This document shows, in pieces, positions 1-10,072 of a stretch of 64,000 bases of DNA. The notes beneath the pieces are model-generated. The model had not been told where the DNA came from. It worked only from the letters and a program-made list of their open reading frames with translations, and searched no databases. Positions within the stretch are counted from its first letter, which is position 1; each line of letters opens with the position of its first letter. A program made the translations under genes and the position numbers. This DNA is from Chaetoderma sp. LZ-2023a (lineage: Eukaryota; Mollusca; Caudofoveata; Chaetodermatida; Chaetodermatidae). The stretch lies in contig CM067360.1 of the NCBI GenBank assembly GCA_034401795.1, positions 51,012,073 to 51,076,072 on the forward strand, given 5' to 3'.

Positions 1-169
1 CTTCTCCCAATAGCTGCAAGCAAACTAAAAATTGAGAATCTCTATGAATGAATCCAAAACAGTTCACCCACATATACCTATGACAAAGCATGAAACTATA
101 GAAAATTACGACACTTCGTGGCGGCGAACCATGGAGGAAAAGTAAAATCCTGGGCTCACTGCTTTGCAG

Positions 170-730
170 TACTGCTAACATTTCTGCACGCTGCGTCATG
201 GGAAACATAGCTTTCCAGTACTTCTGGAAGATATGGATTCGTAGATCAAAGACGCCCTTGATAAAGAGGTTACGTTTATACAATGCAACCTGCGTATGCT
301 TGATGCTGTATAACTGTAACAGCCGGGCAGCTCCAAAAGCAGCTCAAGACAAACTCGATGCCTGCCACCACAAACACCTATGCACTGTCCCACCGATGGA
401 TAGACAGCTTATTTTCCAACAATGCACTATACAAGATGTGTAATATGTCGCCACTGTCTGTAAAAGCTGCCCAGCAAAGATGGTCCATGTTTGGCCATGT
501 GCTAAGGATGCCAGAAGAGACACCAGCACAGACAGCCTTGGAATTCGCCCTACTCAGAGCCAGCAAATACAAAGTCAGGAGAGGATGTCATTGCATAAAT
601 CTGCTAAGCATGCTATGAGGTGACCTCAAGAAAGCAGGACTCGGTAGACTCAGATTAAGAATGGGCCTGAGGAAGCTAATGATTTTGGCTGAGGACCAAC
701 CACAGCGGTCAAAAGCAAAGAAGGACTGAT
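170..730 (+). pseudogene. LINE ORF2 3' end remnant
   Basis: Translation in two plus frames gives the characteristic C-terminal tail of a non-LTR retrotransposon ORF2, downstream of the RT domain. Visible phrases are AFQYFWKIW, KRLRLYNAT, KLDACHHKHL and, after a frameshift near 400, RWSMFGHVLRM followed by DLKKAGLGRLRLRMG. These are the conserved blocks after the RT thumb in LINE proteins. The frame is broken by at least one frameshift and a stop near 616. The RT domain is absent from the window, so the copy is cut at its 5' side or continues only as diverged sequence. It abuts DIRS copy F at about 785. Clade is not determinable from this fragment. Confidence 0.7.
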
Positions 731-786
731 TGCAGCTGTAGGATGTTTCTACTACTACAGCCGCAGAATACAGTAATCATACATAC

Positions 787-1440
787 TATCCAGCCTAGAT
801 CTGAAAGTAACTTCAGAGTCAGAGCAGTATCCACTTCTAACCTGTCTGGTGTGTCCGCCTTGATAATCCAATCGTCTATGTAGGTGTGAAGCGCCATGTT
901 CTCTCTTCTGAGAAACGCTGTCACCGATAGGACCACTCTGGTGAAAACCCTTGGAGCTGTTGACAGGCAATGGGAGGACTACAAACTCTCAAACACAGTT
1001 CTGAAATGTGAATCTCAGAAATCTGTGACAAACCCTGTTCATTGGAATGTGGAAATATGCAGCTTTCAGATCGATTGACACACACCACATTCCTTTCCTC
1101 AATCCTGCCATTACCGACCTCGGAGTTTCCATTTTGAACCAATTCAATGGCCGGAGATTGAGTACGGGTCTCCAGCCCCTGTGCTCCTGGGTACACGGAA
1201 CATATTTGAATAGAAGACCGGAGTGTTCTGGTTTGCTGGTTTTATTGCTCCCTTCAGAAGCAAACCCAACACTTCGTTTTGAATGACTTCTGACTTGTCT
1301 GGCTCCCTTGCTACGGAGTCCAGACAGGTGCCAAAGACAGATTTTGTGGTGGAAAATCCCACCACTCTGGCATGTACATGTACCCCTGAGATATCTATCC
1401 CAGGACCAGACTGTCTGATGTCACACCTCGCCAAGTCTCA
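787..1440 (-). pseudogene. DIRS F reverse transcriptase fragment
   Basis: This stretch corresponds to copy A 9318-10000. The minus-strand frames contain LLLKGAIKPANQNTP, the N-terminal part of DIRS RT, and later YIDDWIIKAD, which holds the YxDD catalytic motif. Several frameshifts separate these pieces: one after VPRSTGAG near 1195 and another near 935. RT is cut off just after LTLKLLSDLGW, so the connection, RNase H and recombinase domains are missing. The alternative frame that runs through RT in the other copies is also open here over 921-1196, with EERNVVCVNRSESC matching copy A. Confidence 0.8.
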
Positions 1441-1599
1441 GTGAAACGCACGAGCCTTCCACCCACTATAGGCGCATTAACACCTAAGGGGGTGTCTGGC
1501 TTGCGATCCACTCCCCCACCCACCCCTTAATGAGAGAACCATTTTGGTCTTGGTTTTCAGACTGGTCTGACTGGCACCGCTGATCATGTCGCACAGGCG

Positions 1600-4500
1600 C
1601 GGTCCAGACGGATACGAAGGGAGCTACCCTCAGGTACGATCCACTCTGTTCTTACCGCCCTTGGAGGACTTCCCCTTGCCCTTACCGCCTCTCAGGCGAT
1701 CAGGGTCACCACTAGGGTGGGCAGGGGCCTCCGCAGCCTTCTTCGCCTTCTGCCCAGGCCAAAAAAAGCTTGGATATTCATGAATATCCAAGTTATGTGG
1801 AGCTTGAATAAACCAGCTTATCCCAGCTAATCCAAGCTTTTAATAACTTGGAACAGCTTGGATTAGCTTGCTGGTATTGGCCACATAAAATTCAAGATAA
1901 TTCAAGAAAATCCAAGCAAGACATACTTAAGGTAAAATCCAAGAAAATCCCAGATAGCTTGAACATTCAAGAAAATCCGAGCTAACTTGAACATTCAAGA
2001 AAATCCCATCTACCTTGAACATTCAAGATAATCCAAGCTAGCTTGCCGGTATTGGCCACTTAAAATCCAAGAATGTTCCAGCTAGCTTGAACATTCAAGA
2101 AAATCCAAGCTCGCTTGAACGTTCAAGAAAATCCAAGCTTGCTTGAACGTTCAAGAAAATCCCACCTAGCTTGGATTTTATTCCAGAAAGTCCCAGCTAT
2201 CTAGAACTTCAAGAAAATCCCAGCTAATCCTAGCTTTTGAAATAGGTTAGACATTAACATAAAATGCATGCACATACACATAAATGCTGCCACTAAGAGA
2301 TTATATATAAATATATACTGGTATGCTTGAAAACCAAAATCACCTTCATGGGAGTTGAGTTACATGTAATACTCAATAACAAATACAAGTTCAGCCAGAC
2401 ATTAACAATATATGAGTTTCTGACTTATTTGTCCGTTATTCTTATACAGAGATTGTTAATGTACCATATTATTTAGAACGTTATGATCACTGCATTATTT
2501 CCATAGAACTGAAAAAGCTATACCAAAACTGGTAACTCTGAATAAATCTCTGGAAATCAATAGAATACATACCTCAAAATACAGTTCTGTTTCCATTTAA
2601 GGTTACTGATGCTAAGCATTCTATCTAACAGTACTGTCAGTGTTTCCAAACTATCATATTCTATATATCCATAGCTGGTAATGATCAATGCAATGAATGT
2701 ACTGTTTGCTTTTTTACAGACTTTTTAAATTTCCCGCCAATTTACCAGGTCAAAGTCACCTCTATATGACTACAGAACCTGTTCTTGCCTTAGTGCAAGC
2801 TATTTCAAGATAATCCAAGGTAGCGTAAGTGAGTGTACAAATTCAAGGATATCCAAGTAGCTTGGATTCTTTTATGTCTGACAAAACAAAGTTCTAGAAA
2901 ATCCCAGCTAGCTTGCATTCTGCCAAATCAGAAAAGTCCAAGCAAATCCAAGAAGCTTGCACTTTTTCATGATGACATTCAAAAAGTCCTAGAAAATCCC
3001 AGCAAGCTTGAATTCTGAGAGGTGGGATTTTCAAGAAGTTCAAGCCACTACATAACGTCCAAGCTAATTCAAGGAAATCCAAGCTGGCATGCGTTGAATA
3101 ATTTTCCAATAGCTTGGATATTCAAGAAAATACAAGCTAATCCAAGTCAACTTGAATTTTATTTCACACGGGTTAGCTGCAGGCCGCTGAGAAGGCCCAG
3201 CAAGCGCATTAGAAGCTGGCTCAGCGTTCGCCTTGCTCTTATGCCTCTTCTGCTTCTTGGAGGCAGGCTGAGCAGCTAGCAGTTTCGATACAGCCCCTAG
3301 TGCATGCGGTTGACGAGCTAGCTCTAGCTGTAAGTTCACCACTAGTTAACTTTGCGCGATATTGGCTATGTCCTCTAGGATGGGCCCCGCTTGGCCACAC
3401 AAGTTGCCTAGGGCCGTTCACAGGCGTTCCAAGCAAATGCTCCCTGACAGCCGCAGCCGGATGCATATGGTCAAGGACCATCTGCCTCCTGGACTTGGTC
3501 ACTCATGCCTGCACCCTGGCCAATGCGTCCATTGACAGCACAAGGCCATCGTTGATGCACGAAAACGTTGCAGGTGGCACAGAGTGGCCTGGACCAGCTT
3601 CAGCCCACACCGACTGACGGTAGCAATAGGATATTGACAGCGTTCATAGCTGCCCTCACACCCTCATCATAGAGGGACAGGACTTCATTGCAGTGTGCCT
3701 GGCTCTTGTCCACAAGTGCCTGAGTGGGACCACCCGCTCCTGCACTTTGGATGCCAAGAACCCAATGGTCATCCTCAGTAACTGTTGGGAACACACCATA
3801 ACGCTCGTATTCCCCCCTGGGGATACAGCATCCTGCCCGCACCTCCCTAGAGGCCGCAGGGTGCTGGCGCTTCATTGTGAGGCATTTGACGTAAATCACC
3901 TCCAACAACTCCTTGAATTTTGGATCCAGTCCAATGAACTGGATACGAGCCGCGGGCCGAGACAACAGACGGGTCCACCCTGGCTAGCCAAGCCAGAGCA
4001 TCGGACCAGTCCACTTCTGAGGAAGACAACCCCATAAACACATCACCCGTTGATGTGCTTATGGGTCTACCAGCAGTGACCTCCCAGTAAGGAGCCACTG
4101 CTTGAATGACAACAACACCAGTACTGTGCGGTTCCGCCGCCACCCCATGAAACAGGCTGTTCGATGGAGTAGGTCCGCACGAAAAACTGTGTGGACCCGT
4201 GGCGGTTCCAGAACCGTGGCCATACACAGGCGCCAAGGGCACCCTGTGTGGGGCCGCTGGACCAGGCGAGATAGGTACCACGCCTGGCCAGCAACACCCA
4301 TCACCGTGTCGGTTGGCGGCAAACCAACCAGCACCGGATGGGTGCCCGGTACCGGTGTGGCCTCAACTACGGGCGGAACGGCTGCCATGGCTTGTGCCAA
4401 GCCAAACAAATGGAAGATGGTTCCGTCGACCTCCATACGCTCCACCTGCGGTATCTTAGGCCGCAACAACCGCTCCTCTTCGGCATCCTCATCCTCAGAC

Positions 4501-5069
4501 CCTGATGTCGTCACCGGAAGAGGAGACACTGGAGCCGTCTTGCTGGATGGCTCTCATGCCTGAAAGACCGGCTACTGCTACTGGACCACCCGGCCTGATG
4601 GGACCGCCGGGGGGAGGTGGGGGGGGGGCATACAAGATGGCACTCCCGGTAGCCAGTACAGAACCCTATTCAAGGACAGGGTCCATACCAGACATGGAGA
4701 GGCTGGACCACAGTCTTTGGAATCAAAGATGACACCAGCGTGTGTAGGACGCTATGCAAGAAGCCTTGCATAGCAGGCTCAAACCACGCAGGGGGTGCCA
4801 TTGCTGATCCCTCCAACTGCGGACGAGAAGCGCCCATAGGGGCCAAAACGGACACTCATGGCTTTCTTTTCGAGCCGCCTGATCCCCGTGTCAGACCGCG
4901 CCAAGTCCTTCTGGACAAGGAACTCAACCATCAATTCGGCAGGCCACACAGCACAATTATCACAACAGTCATCTACATTACACCTTGAACAGCGATAACA
5001 GACATGGACCGTGAACAATTGTTTGACAAATTTGTGGCACTCCGGGCATAATGGCGGGGTAGGCTTTGC
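1600..5069 (-). pseudogene. DIRS F gag, split by insertion and frameshifted
   Basis: The gag-like protein of the element, read from 5069 downward. The N terminus shows a cysteine-rich knuckle (CPECHKF, then HVCYRCSRC and CDNC), followed by an acidic serine-rich stretch (EDEDAEEERLLRP), a Pro/Gly-rich middle, the conserved block DWSDALAWLARVDPSVV, then RPAARIQFIGLDPKF and ASREVRAGC. The basic Lys/Gly-rich tail lies beyond a 1.4 kb insertion (1759-3182). At least four frameshifts separate the pieces. Compared with copies A, B, C and E this is the most diverged gag in the window. In DIRS elements gag is thought to package element RNA; no activity can be expected here. Confidence 0.75.
1759..3182. 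repeat. 1.4 kb insertion made of ~28-bp repeats, in DIRS F gag
   Basis: This block interrupts gag between codons that are adjacent in the other copies. It begins with a perfect 24-bp palindrome at 1769-1792. Positions 1905-2240 and 2800-3160 contain many copies of a ~28-bp unit of the type AAGAAAATCCAAGCTAGCTT plus GAACATTC, on both strands. The 550 bp between (2240-2790) is unique AT-rich DNA. AGGCC stands on both edges and could be a 5-bp target duplication. No transposase is visible. It may be a non-autonomous element that accumulates satellite-like repeats at both ends. Confidence 0.65.
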
Positions 5070-5071
5070 CT

Positions 5072-5979
5072 GAAAACAAGTACAAGGCCTCAATAAGCAA
5101 GCGGAACGAAAATATAGAGGAAGGCAGACAAATAATTTTCAAATAGTTTGACAATATGAATAAATTAAAAGATTAACCCTCCAGCACCCAACACCCGCAA
5201 CGTTACAACAAGAACGAGAGCGGGCCATAAATACACCCCTAAATTGATCCTGCAGGATGCATAAACGGAAGCAGGAACCATATCGGATACATTCGCGGTA
5301 TATTTAAGAATCAATTTCAAAATTATACTACACAAACGAATGTGAAACGATACGAGAAGGAACAACATAATGAATTAACACTACTGCTGTAGAACATGGT
5401 AAAGCCGCAGAATACACATCTTAAATCAAGAATTTTGAAATCATCGATCAATGCAAACAGATCGGTATAACATGCTTTCAAAACTGGACATAATTCATAA
5501 GTTTCTGACACTAAACGCACGCAGCAAGAATAAGACCCCATGGACGAATTAATGAAACATTTCCTTCACTAAATAATCTGAGCAGTATAAGGGTGAGGTC
5601 ACCCGCTCGGACCGCATGGTTGAACGATGTAAGCCGATTTTAGTGTTAAAAACCTGTAGACAAATGCCTATTTCATATTACTGCCCGATCGCCGTTGGGG
5701 TTTAAAGGAGGCAATCTTATCTGGCATATCTTGTTGTAATCACACGTCCCAGTGACGGGGTCAGAAAATGGGACATGCAACACACGAAATTTCAGAGACA
5801 TAAGTCTTCATATAACTAGAACAAATAATATGAAAGAATACGACCTGAGGTTCGGTGGCGCTCACCATATTAATCCAGTTAAATCCAGTGGAAGAAAAAG
5901 GCACAGAAGCATAGAAAAATAAACACAAACGTAGAAATTTCTCCTGAGTAAAAAGCTTGTTGTTCTTGTTGCTATGCAA
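5072..5979 (-). promoter_or_regulatory. DIRS F leader
   Basis: Non-coding region between the 5' terminal repeat and gag, collinear with the leaders of copies A, B, C and E. It keeps a degenerate form of the CRE-like palindrome (TGAGGTCA at 5594-5601, inside GGGTGAGGTCACCC). At its gag end, minus strand, is the acceptor-like string CTTGTTTTCAG, whose AG lies at 5070-5071. No ORF is conserved with the other copies. Confidence 0.5.
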
Positions 5980-6120
5980 ACAAGAATGTCGGCTTATGGT
6001 GGTGGGTACCTGGTTCCAGGAGTCAGTAGAGCTTTCTAAATCTGAAGATTCTTAGGGCACAGCTTCAGATGAGCTGTTATTCAATAAGTAATGTAATGGT
6101 AAGTATTGATCGAAGGAGAA
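5980..6120 (-). repeat. DIRS F 5' terminal repeat (subfamily 2)
   Basis: Matches the other DIRS 5' terminal repeats in layout: GGTTCCAGGAG, then AGCTTTCTAA, a variable middle, GTAATGTAATGGTAAGTATTG and the terminal GATCGAAGGAGAA. Its counterpart 3' repeat is lost. Confidence 0.75.
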
Positions 6121-6270
6121 ATGTCTGAAAATTTAACAGTGGAATCACTGGCACTGCCCTGTAGGTGGAGCTTAGAATACACCTTCTGTATCCTCTGCGT
6201 GTCGTAAGAGGTGACTAACGGAAGTAAGGGTGAGGTAACCCTGACAGAAAGCTCGAGTGCTGAAGACTGC
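6121..6270. other. 150-bp spacer between DIRS F and DIRS A
   Basis: Short unassigned segment between the 5' end of copy F and the 3' end of copy A. It includes GTGTCGTAAGAGGTGACTAA. No gene or repeat relationship inside the window was found. Confidence 0.4.
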
Positions 6271-6463
6271 AGGAAATGTCAATTTCCCTTTCTCCGAGAT
6301 CTAACAATACTCACCATTCTGTTACTTCTGATATACAGCTGGCCCTGACAGCGGCTCTAGGATTATAGACTTAGAAAGCTTTACCGACTCCTGGGAACCG
6401 GGTACCCGGCTCCCCACTGCCGAGTACCCGTTTACCATAGAGCTCATATTGTTTGCATAGCCA
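6271..6463 (-). repeat. DIRS A 3' inverted terminal repeat
   Basis: Positions 6309-6463 are the near-perfect reverse complement of 13189-13344, starting from ACTCACCATTCTGTTACTTC. The outer 38 bp (6271-6308, AGGAAATGTCAATTTCCC onward) has no counterpart at the 5' end, so the repeats are of unequal length, as usual in DIRS elements. This outer part matches one half of the ICR. Confidence 0.9.
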
Positions 6464-6515
6464 CCAAACAAGAGAAAACTATGGCTTGCCTCCGTGGGGC
6501 TGGGAGGCTGGGTCC

Positions 6516-6617
6516 GTAACAGAATGGTGAGTATTGTTAGATCTCGGAGAAAGGGAAATTGACATTTCCTGCATTCTCCTTCGATCAATACTCACCATTC
6601 TGTTACTTCTGATATAC
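6516..6617 (-). repeat. DIRS A internal complementary region (ICR)
   Basis: The left half, from GTAACAGAATGGTGAG to GACATTTCCTGC, is the reverse complement of the element's outer 3' end (6271-6325). The right half, TTCTCCTTCGATCAATAC onward, is the reverse complement of the 5' end (13330-13361). The ICR therefore reads as the joined ends of the element, which is how DIRS elements are thought to template the circle junction during replication. Confidence 0.9.
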
Positions 6618-7122
6618 ACCAGATTTGATCAGTAACCTGGTGGGAAGGGGCAAGCCATACATGCTAATTTTGCCCCTTGGAGAAAGATTTTAGACTTCAA
6701 ACTTGACTAACGGAGACCTAAAAGGACCGTCAAGTTCACGGAACCGAATCACATTCGCGTCACAGCCCCCCCCCCCCCCCCCTTTTTCCTCCTAAGAAAA
6801 GGGAGAGAACTAACGAACATGTATCTCGCCTGAAACACCAATATGCCAAGAGGGTTAACTACTCCCTGCATATCGTTTGTATTAGCCTGGGAATGAGCAT
6901 GAATATATAAGATGAATGAACATGATACATATACATAATACAAAAAACTCTCACTTGTTGAATTACCTTATGATAACAGGACTTCAGACGTACCGCCTAC
7001 AACCATACACCGGTTCGGCCATCAGTGACACAATCTGGTTGACATCCTCTCGCTTGACCATGCCTGCTTTAGGTTCTTTTCTTACCAAAGTGAAAAAAGG
7101 GGAAAAGCAGTGTGGTCACTAA
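6618..7122 (-). other. DIRS A 3' non-coding region
   Basis: Lies between the recombinase stop and the ICR. It is conserved in copies C, D1 and D2 (landmarks AACCTGGTGGGAAGGGGCAA and a run of C followed by an AAAAGGGAGAGAA-like string). Copy A has about 19 C here near 6766-6784; the other copies have shorter or interrupted runs. No gene. Confidence 0.7.
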
Positions 7123-10011
7123 CTATCGTCTCAAAACAGCTAAAGCGAGTGGATTGGCTGAGTCTGACACATCCCTCATATAGTAATCCGTAAATGAGGA
7201 CTCACAGTGCCATTGTGCAACGGCCATGATGTCCTCTAACGGAACACCATTGTAAAGGGCGGTCGAGGCGGCTATTCCTCTAACATCGTGTGCCCTTACG
7301 CCCTGCACCTGGTGCCCAGTCGCCATCTCATGAGTAGTCTGAATGCATTCGACCACCCAACGAGAGATAGTATCCATGGATGCGGCGCCATAAGGCTTTT
7401 TATGGCAGATCCACAGATGTCTATCGTTCGACCGTAACGAGTCAGTCCGTTTCTTGTACTTAGTCAAAGCACGGACCGGGCACCAGACACTGGCATCACG
7501 ATCAAACCTGGTTAACTTCGGTATAATGATCGGTTTGCCGGGATATCTCAAAGATTGGTTCTTTGACATAAACTCTGCTCTTGGCAGAAGCCGCAGACCT
7601 TCTCCAGAAACAATAAATCGGTTCCTCTCTGCCGAAAGCGCATGGATCTCACTGCGCCTTCTAGCTGAGGAAGCTGCCAATAGAAAAACCGCCTTTAGAG
7701 TCAAATGCTTTAGACTAGCCGAACGCAACGGTTCGAATGGGTGCTTGGCCAGTACATTAAGCACTAAAGATAGACTCCAGGCTGGAATGACTACCGGTTG
7801 TCTCGGTCGGAGATTGCTCATTCCCTTCAACATCACGTTTAACTGGGCCACCTCTGGACTATCCCTGTTGGCTAGACAAGGGATAACTGATGCCAAAGCT
7901 GACTTGTATCCAGCAATTGTGACGGGAGCTAGTCCTGTAAAGAACAGCTCACAGAGAAAGTCTGCTATTTGCTGAATAGTGGATTGAAAGGTATCAATAC
8001 CCTTTTCTTCACACCAGTCTGCAAATCTGTTAACCTTGTTGTTATATGACTTGAAGGTTGACCTCCTTCTCGCAGCCGCGATGAAATCAGCAGCCTGTCG
8101 AGAAAAGCCTTCCGACGTGGAACGTTGTTTGACAACATCCACGCAGTCAATTTGAACATTTCGGGACGCTCGTGTAGGAAGCGTCCCTTGGCCTGGGAGA
8201 TTATGTTCGGAATCTCGGGCAACTGCACAGGATTTTCCACCAGCAGATCTAGAAGATCCGTGAACCACGCCCTGCTCGGCCAATACGGCGCTATTAGCAG
8301 GACCAGACACGGTTCCTCCCTGACCTTCACCAATACCTTCGGTAGAAGAATGGTGGGTGGATACGCGTAAGCGTGCATCCCTCTCCAGCTTATCGCCAGA
8401 GCGTCTGTATCGACGGCATTTGGATCTGGAATCGGCGAGACATATGTCATGATTTGAGCATTTTCCTTTGTGGCGAACAAGTCCACGTTGGGTTTGCCCC
8501 AATGCTCGAAGATCCGTCGTAGAACTGGAGGGTTGAGGGACCATTCTGTTGGCAGGATTCTCTGTCTGCGAGACAAAGCATCCGCCAGAATGTTCAATCG
8601 GCCAGGAATATGAGCTGCTTTCAAAACAACCGAGTAATTCCTGCACCATTGAATCAAGTGCCACACCCTGATGCACAGGGTGGGCGACCTGGTCCCTCCT
8701 TGGCGATTTATATATGATACTACTGTCGAATTGTCCGACCGTATCAATATCACCTTGCCCCTGATCATCGGAAGGAACTCTTCCAACGCCAGTTCCACTG
8801 CCATCATTTCCAACAGATTGATATGCAGCTGACTCTCCGGGAGAGTCCATGTGCCCGAGACCTGGTGTTCTCCCAGGCAGGCACCCCACCCTTCCAGCGA
8901 TGCATCCGTGTAAACGGACAGCTGGGGGTGGGGTAGGTGCAGCGAAACCCCTATTAGGAGATTCTGACGCTGTTTCCACCATAGAAGATGCGATATTATC
9001 GGCTCCAAAACTGGCACCAGTTTTGACAGGGGTTCTGTTCTCTGTTTCCACAGAGACATCAGATACAACTGGATAGGTCTTCGCATTAGAGCAGCGTACG
9101 GGATAACCTGCTCCATGGAGACCATCATGCCCAGCATCTGAAGGAACCGCCTCGCCTGAATGTGGTTTCCCACTCGAAAACTCCCGAGGATGGCTAACAG
9201 AGACACCACTCTGGGCTCTGACGGGTAAACCCTGCCCTCCTCGAGGTCGAATCGCATCCCCAAATAAACGAAATGTTGAGTGGGTGTCAACTCGGATTTC
9301 TCCTCGTTGACTAACCAGCCTAGATCTGAAAGTAACTTCAGAGTCAGAGCAGTATCCACGTTCAACCTGGCTGCCGAGTCTGCCTTGAGCAGCCAGTCGT
9401 CTATGTAGGTGTGTAGCGCCACGTTCTCTTTTCTGAGAAACGCTGTCACCGCAAGGACCACTCTTGTGAAAACCCTCGGAGCTGTCGACAGGCCAAACGG
9501 GAGAACTGTAAACTCCCATACTTGATTCTGAAACGCAAATCTCAGAAACCTGTGCCAACTCCGATTGATCGGAATGTGGAAATATGCATCTTTCAGATCG
9601 ATCGATACACACCACATTCCTTTCCTCAATCCCGCCATTACCGAGCTCGGTGTTTCCATCTGGAACCGAGGCGTATGGATAAACCAATTTAATGGCCTGA
9701 GATTGAGTATGGGTCTCCATCCCCCCCGTGCTCTTGGGGACAAGGAACATGTTTGAATAGAAGCCTGGAGTGTTCCGGTTTGCTGGTTTTATTGCTCCCT
9801 TCAGAAGCAAACCCGACACTTCCTTTTGAACGGCTTCTAACTTGTCTGGCTCCCTTGGTACGGGTGTCCAGACTGGTGCCAAAGACAGATTTTGTGGCGG
9901 AAAGTCCCACCACTCCGGCATGTAACCCTGGGATAACCATCCCAGGACCAGACTGTCTGACGTCACACCTCGCCAAGCCTCGACGAAACGCATGAGCCTT
10001 CCACCCACCAT
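7123..10011 (-). CDS. DIRS A tyrosine recombinase (YR) in a 962-codon open frame
   Basis: The C-terminal ~340 codons (from about 8160 down to the stop at 7123) form a tyrosine recombinase. A core-binding part contains STFKSYNNKVNRF. The catalytic part has the first arginine in ARRRSEIHAL, the HxxR box in RAHDVRGIAAS, and the nucleophile tyrosine in SSFTDYYMRDV. The YR integrates the circular DNA form of DIRS elements. Upstream, this frame stays open beneath the entire RNase H and RT region, encoding no recognisable domain. The first ~95 codons (10011 to about 9725) are the RT N terminus, which enters this frame only through a one-base insertion in a G run. Without that insertion, the same frame would begin at an ATG at 10132, 58 bp after the gag stop. 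Confidence 0.88.
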   Translation of the reverse strand: MVGGRLMRFVEAWRGVTSDSLVLGWLSQGYMPEWWDFPPQNLSLAPVWTPVPREPDKLEAVQKEVSGLLLKGAIKPANRNTPGFYSNMFLVPKSTGGMETHTQSQAIKLVYPYASVPDGNTELGNGGIEERNVVCIDRSERCIFPHSDQSELAQVSEICVSESSMGVYSSPVWPVDSSEGFHKSGPCGDSVSQKRERGATHLHRRLAAQGRLGSQVERGYCSDSEVTFRSRLVSQRGEIRVDTHSTFRLFGDAIRPRGGQGLPVRAQSGVSVSHPREFSSGKPHSGEAVPSDAGHDGLHGAGYPVRCSNAKTYPVVSDVSVETENRTPVKTGASFGADNIASSMVETASESPNRGFAAPTPPPAVRLHGCIAGRVGCLPGRTPGLGHMDSPGESAAYQSVGNDGSGTGVGRVPSDDQGQGDIDTVGQFDSSIIYKSPRRDQVAHPVHQGVALDSMVQELLGCFESSSYSWPIEHSGGCFVSQTENPANRMVPQPSSSTTDLRALGQTQRGLVRHKGKCSNHDICLADSRSKCRRYRRSGDKLERDARLRVSTHHSSTEGIGEGQGGTVSGPANSAVLAEQGVVHGSSRSAGGKSCAVARDSEHNLPGQGTLPTRASRNVQIDCVDVVKQRSTSEGFSRQAADFIAAARRRSTFKSYNNKVNRFADWCEEKGIDTFQSTIQQIADFLCELFFTGLAPVTIAGYKSALASVIPCLANRDSPEVAQLNVMLKGMSNLRPRQPVVIPAWSLSLVLNVLAKHPFEPLRSASLKHLTLKAVFLLAASSARRRSEIHALSAERNRFIVSGEGLRLLPRAEFMSKNQSLRYPGKPIIIPKLTRFDRDASVWCPVRALTKYKKRTDSLRSNDRHLWICHKKPYGAASMDTISRWVVECIQTTHEMATGHQVQGVRAHDVRGIAASTALYNGVPLEDIMAVAQWHCESSFTDYYMRDVSDSANPLALAVLRR
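7965..9743 (-). CDS. DIRS A reverse transcriptase and RNase H
   Basis: RT blocks appear in order: GGWRPILNLRPLNWF, SIDLKDAYFHIPI, LPFGLSTAPRVFTRV and the catalytic YIDDWLLKA. RNase H follows with TDASLEGWGACLG, the glutamate in LLEMMAVELAL, SDNSTVVSYINRQGG and HIPGRLNILADALSR, so all acidic catalytic residues are present. The C-terminal stretch (VDLFATKENAQ, then APYWPSRAWF) is the usual post-RNase H region of DIRS proteins. The true N terminus, MVGGRLMRF at 10011 with LLLKGAIKPANRNTP, is separated by a frameshift: 9721-9727 has seven C where copy C has five C followed by T. The protein copies element RNA into DNA. The frame overlaps the recombinase by about 200 bp, and overlaps the extended open YR frame throughout. 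Confidence 0.9.
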   Translation of the reverse strand: MSPRARGGWRPILNLRPLNWFIHTPRFQMETPSSVMAGLRKGMWCVSIDLKDAYFHIPINRSWHRFLRFAFQNQVWEFTVLPFGLSTAPRVFTRVVLAVTAFLRKENVALHTYIDDWLLKADSAARLNVDTALTLKLLSDLGWLVNEEKSELTPTQHFVYLGMRFDLEEGRVYPSEPRVVSLLAILGSFRVGNHIQARRFLQMLGMMVSMEQVIPYAALMRRPIQLYLMSLWKQRTEPLSKLVPVLEPIISHLLWWKQRQNLLIGVSLHLPHPQLSVYTDASLEGWGACLGEHQVSGTWTLPESQLHINLLEMMAVELALEEFLPMIRGKVILIRSDNSTVVSYINRQGGTRSPTLCIRVWHLIQWCRNYSVVLKAAHIPGRLNILADALSRRQRILPTEWSLNPPVLRRIFEHWGKPNVDLFATKENAQIMTYVSPIPDPNAVDTDALAISWRGMHAYAYPPTILLPKVLVKVREEPCLVLLIAPYWPSRAWFTDLLDLLVENPVQLPEIPNIISQAKGRFLHERPEMFKLTAWMLSNNVPRRKAFLDRLLISSRLREGGQPSSHITTRLTDLQTGVKKRVLIPFNPLFSK

Positions 10012-10053
10012 AGATGCCTCGACGTCTAACGGGGTTGTCCGGCTCGCAGTCCG

Positions 10054-10072
10054 CCCCCCCCCCCCCCCCCCC
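10054..10072 (-). repeat. G homopolymer at the DIRS A gag-RT junction
   Basis: Nineteen C on the plus strand (G on the coding strand), 40 bp upstream of the RT start codon. The matching site has 12 C in copy C (from 35139), an interrupted run in copy E (from 47232), and short runs in copy F (1510-1525). In A and C the lengths keep the upstream ATG (10132 and 35213) in the YR frame. Confidence 0.75.

Larger units (their letters stand above)
785..6120 (-). mobile_element. DIRS retrotransposon copy F, 3'-truncated, interrupted
   Basis: On the minus strand this copy holds, in order, a 5' terminal repeat (about 5980-6120), a leader, gag (5069 to about 1600, split by a foreign insertion) and the first part of RT (about 1440-787). 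The 3' side is lost inside RT, where a LINE remnant adjoins. The 5' end has the family ending GATCGAAGGAGAA at 6108-6120. Its terminal repeat carries the phrase GTAATGTAATGGTAAGTATTG, which marks the second of two subfamilies seen here; copies D1 and G share it. All open frames are damaged, so it is an old, dead copy. Confidence 0.85.

Noticed and set aside
7965..8500. A DAM-type methyltransferase domain at the end of DIRS RT/RNase H
   Set aside because: Known in some DIRS elements, but I could not identify its catalytic motif in this stretch by eye.
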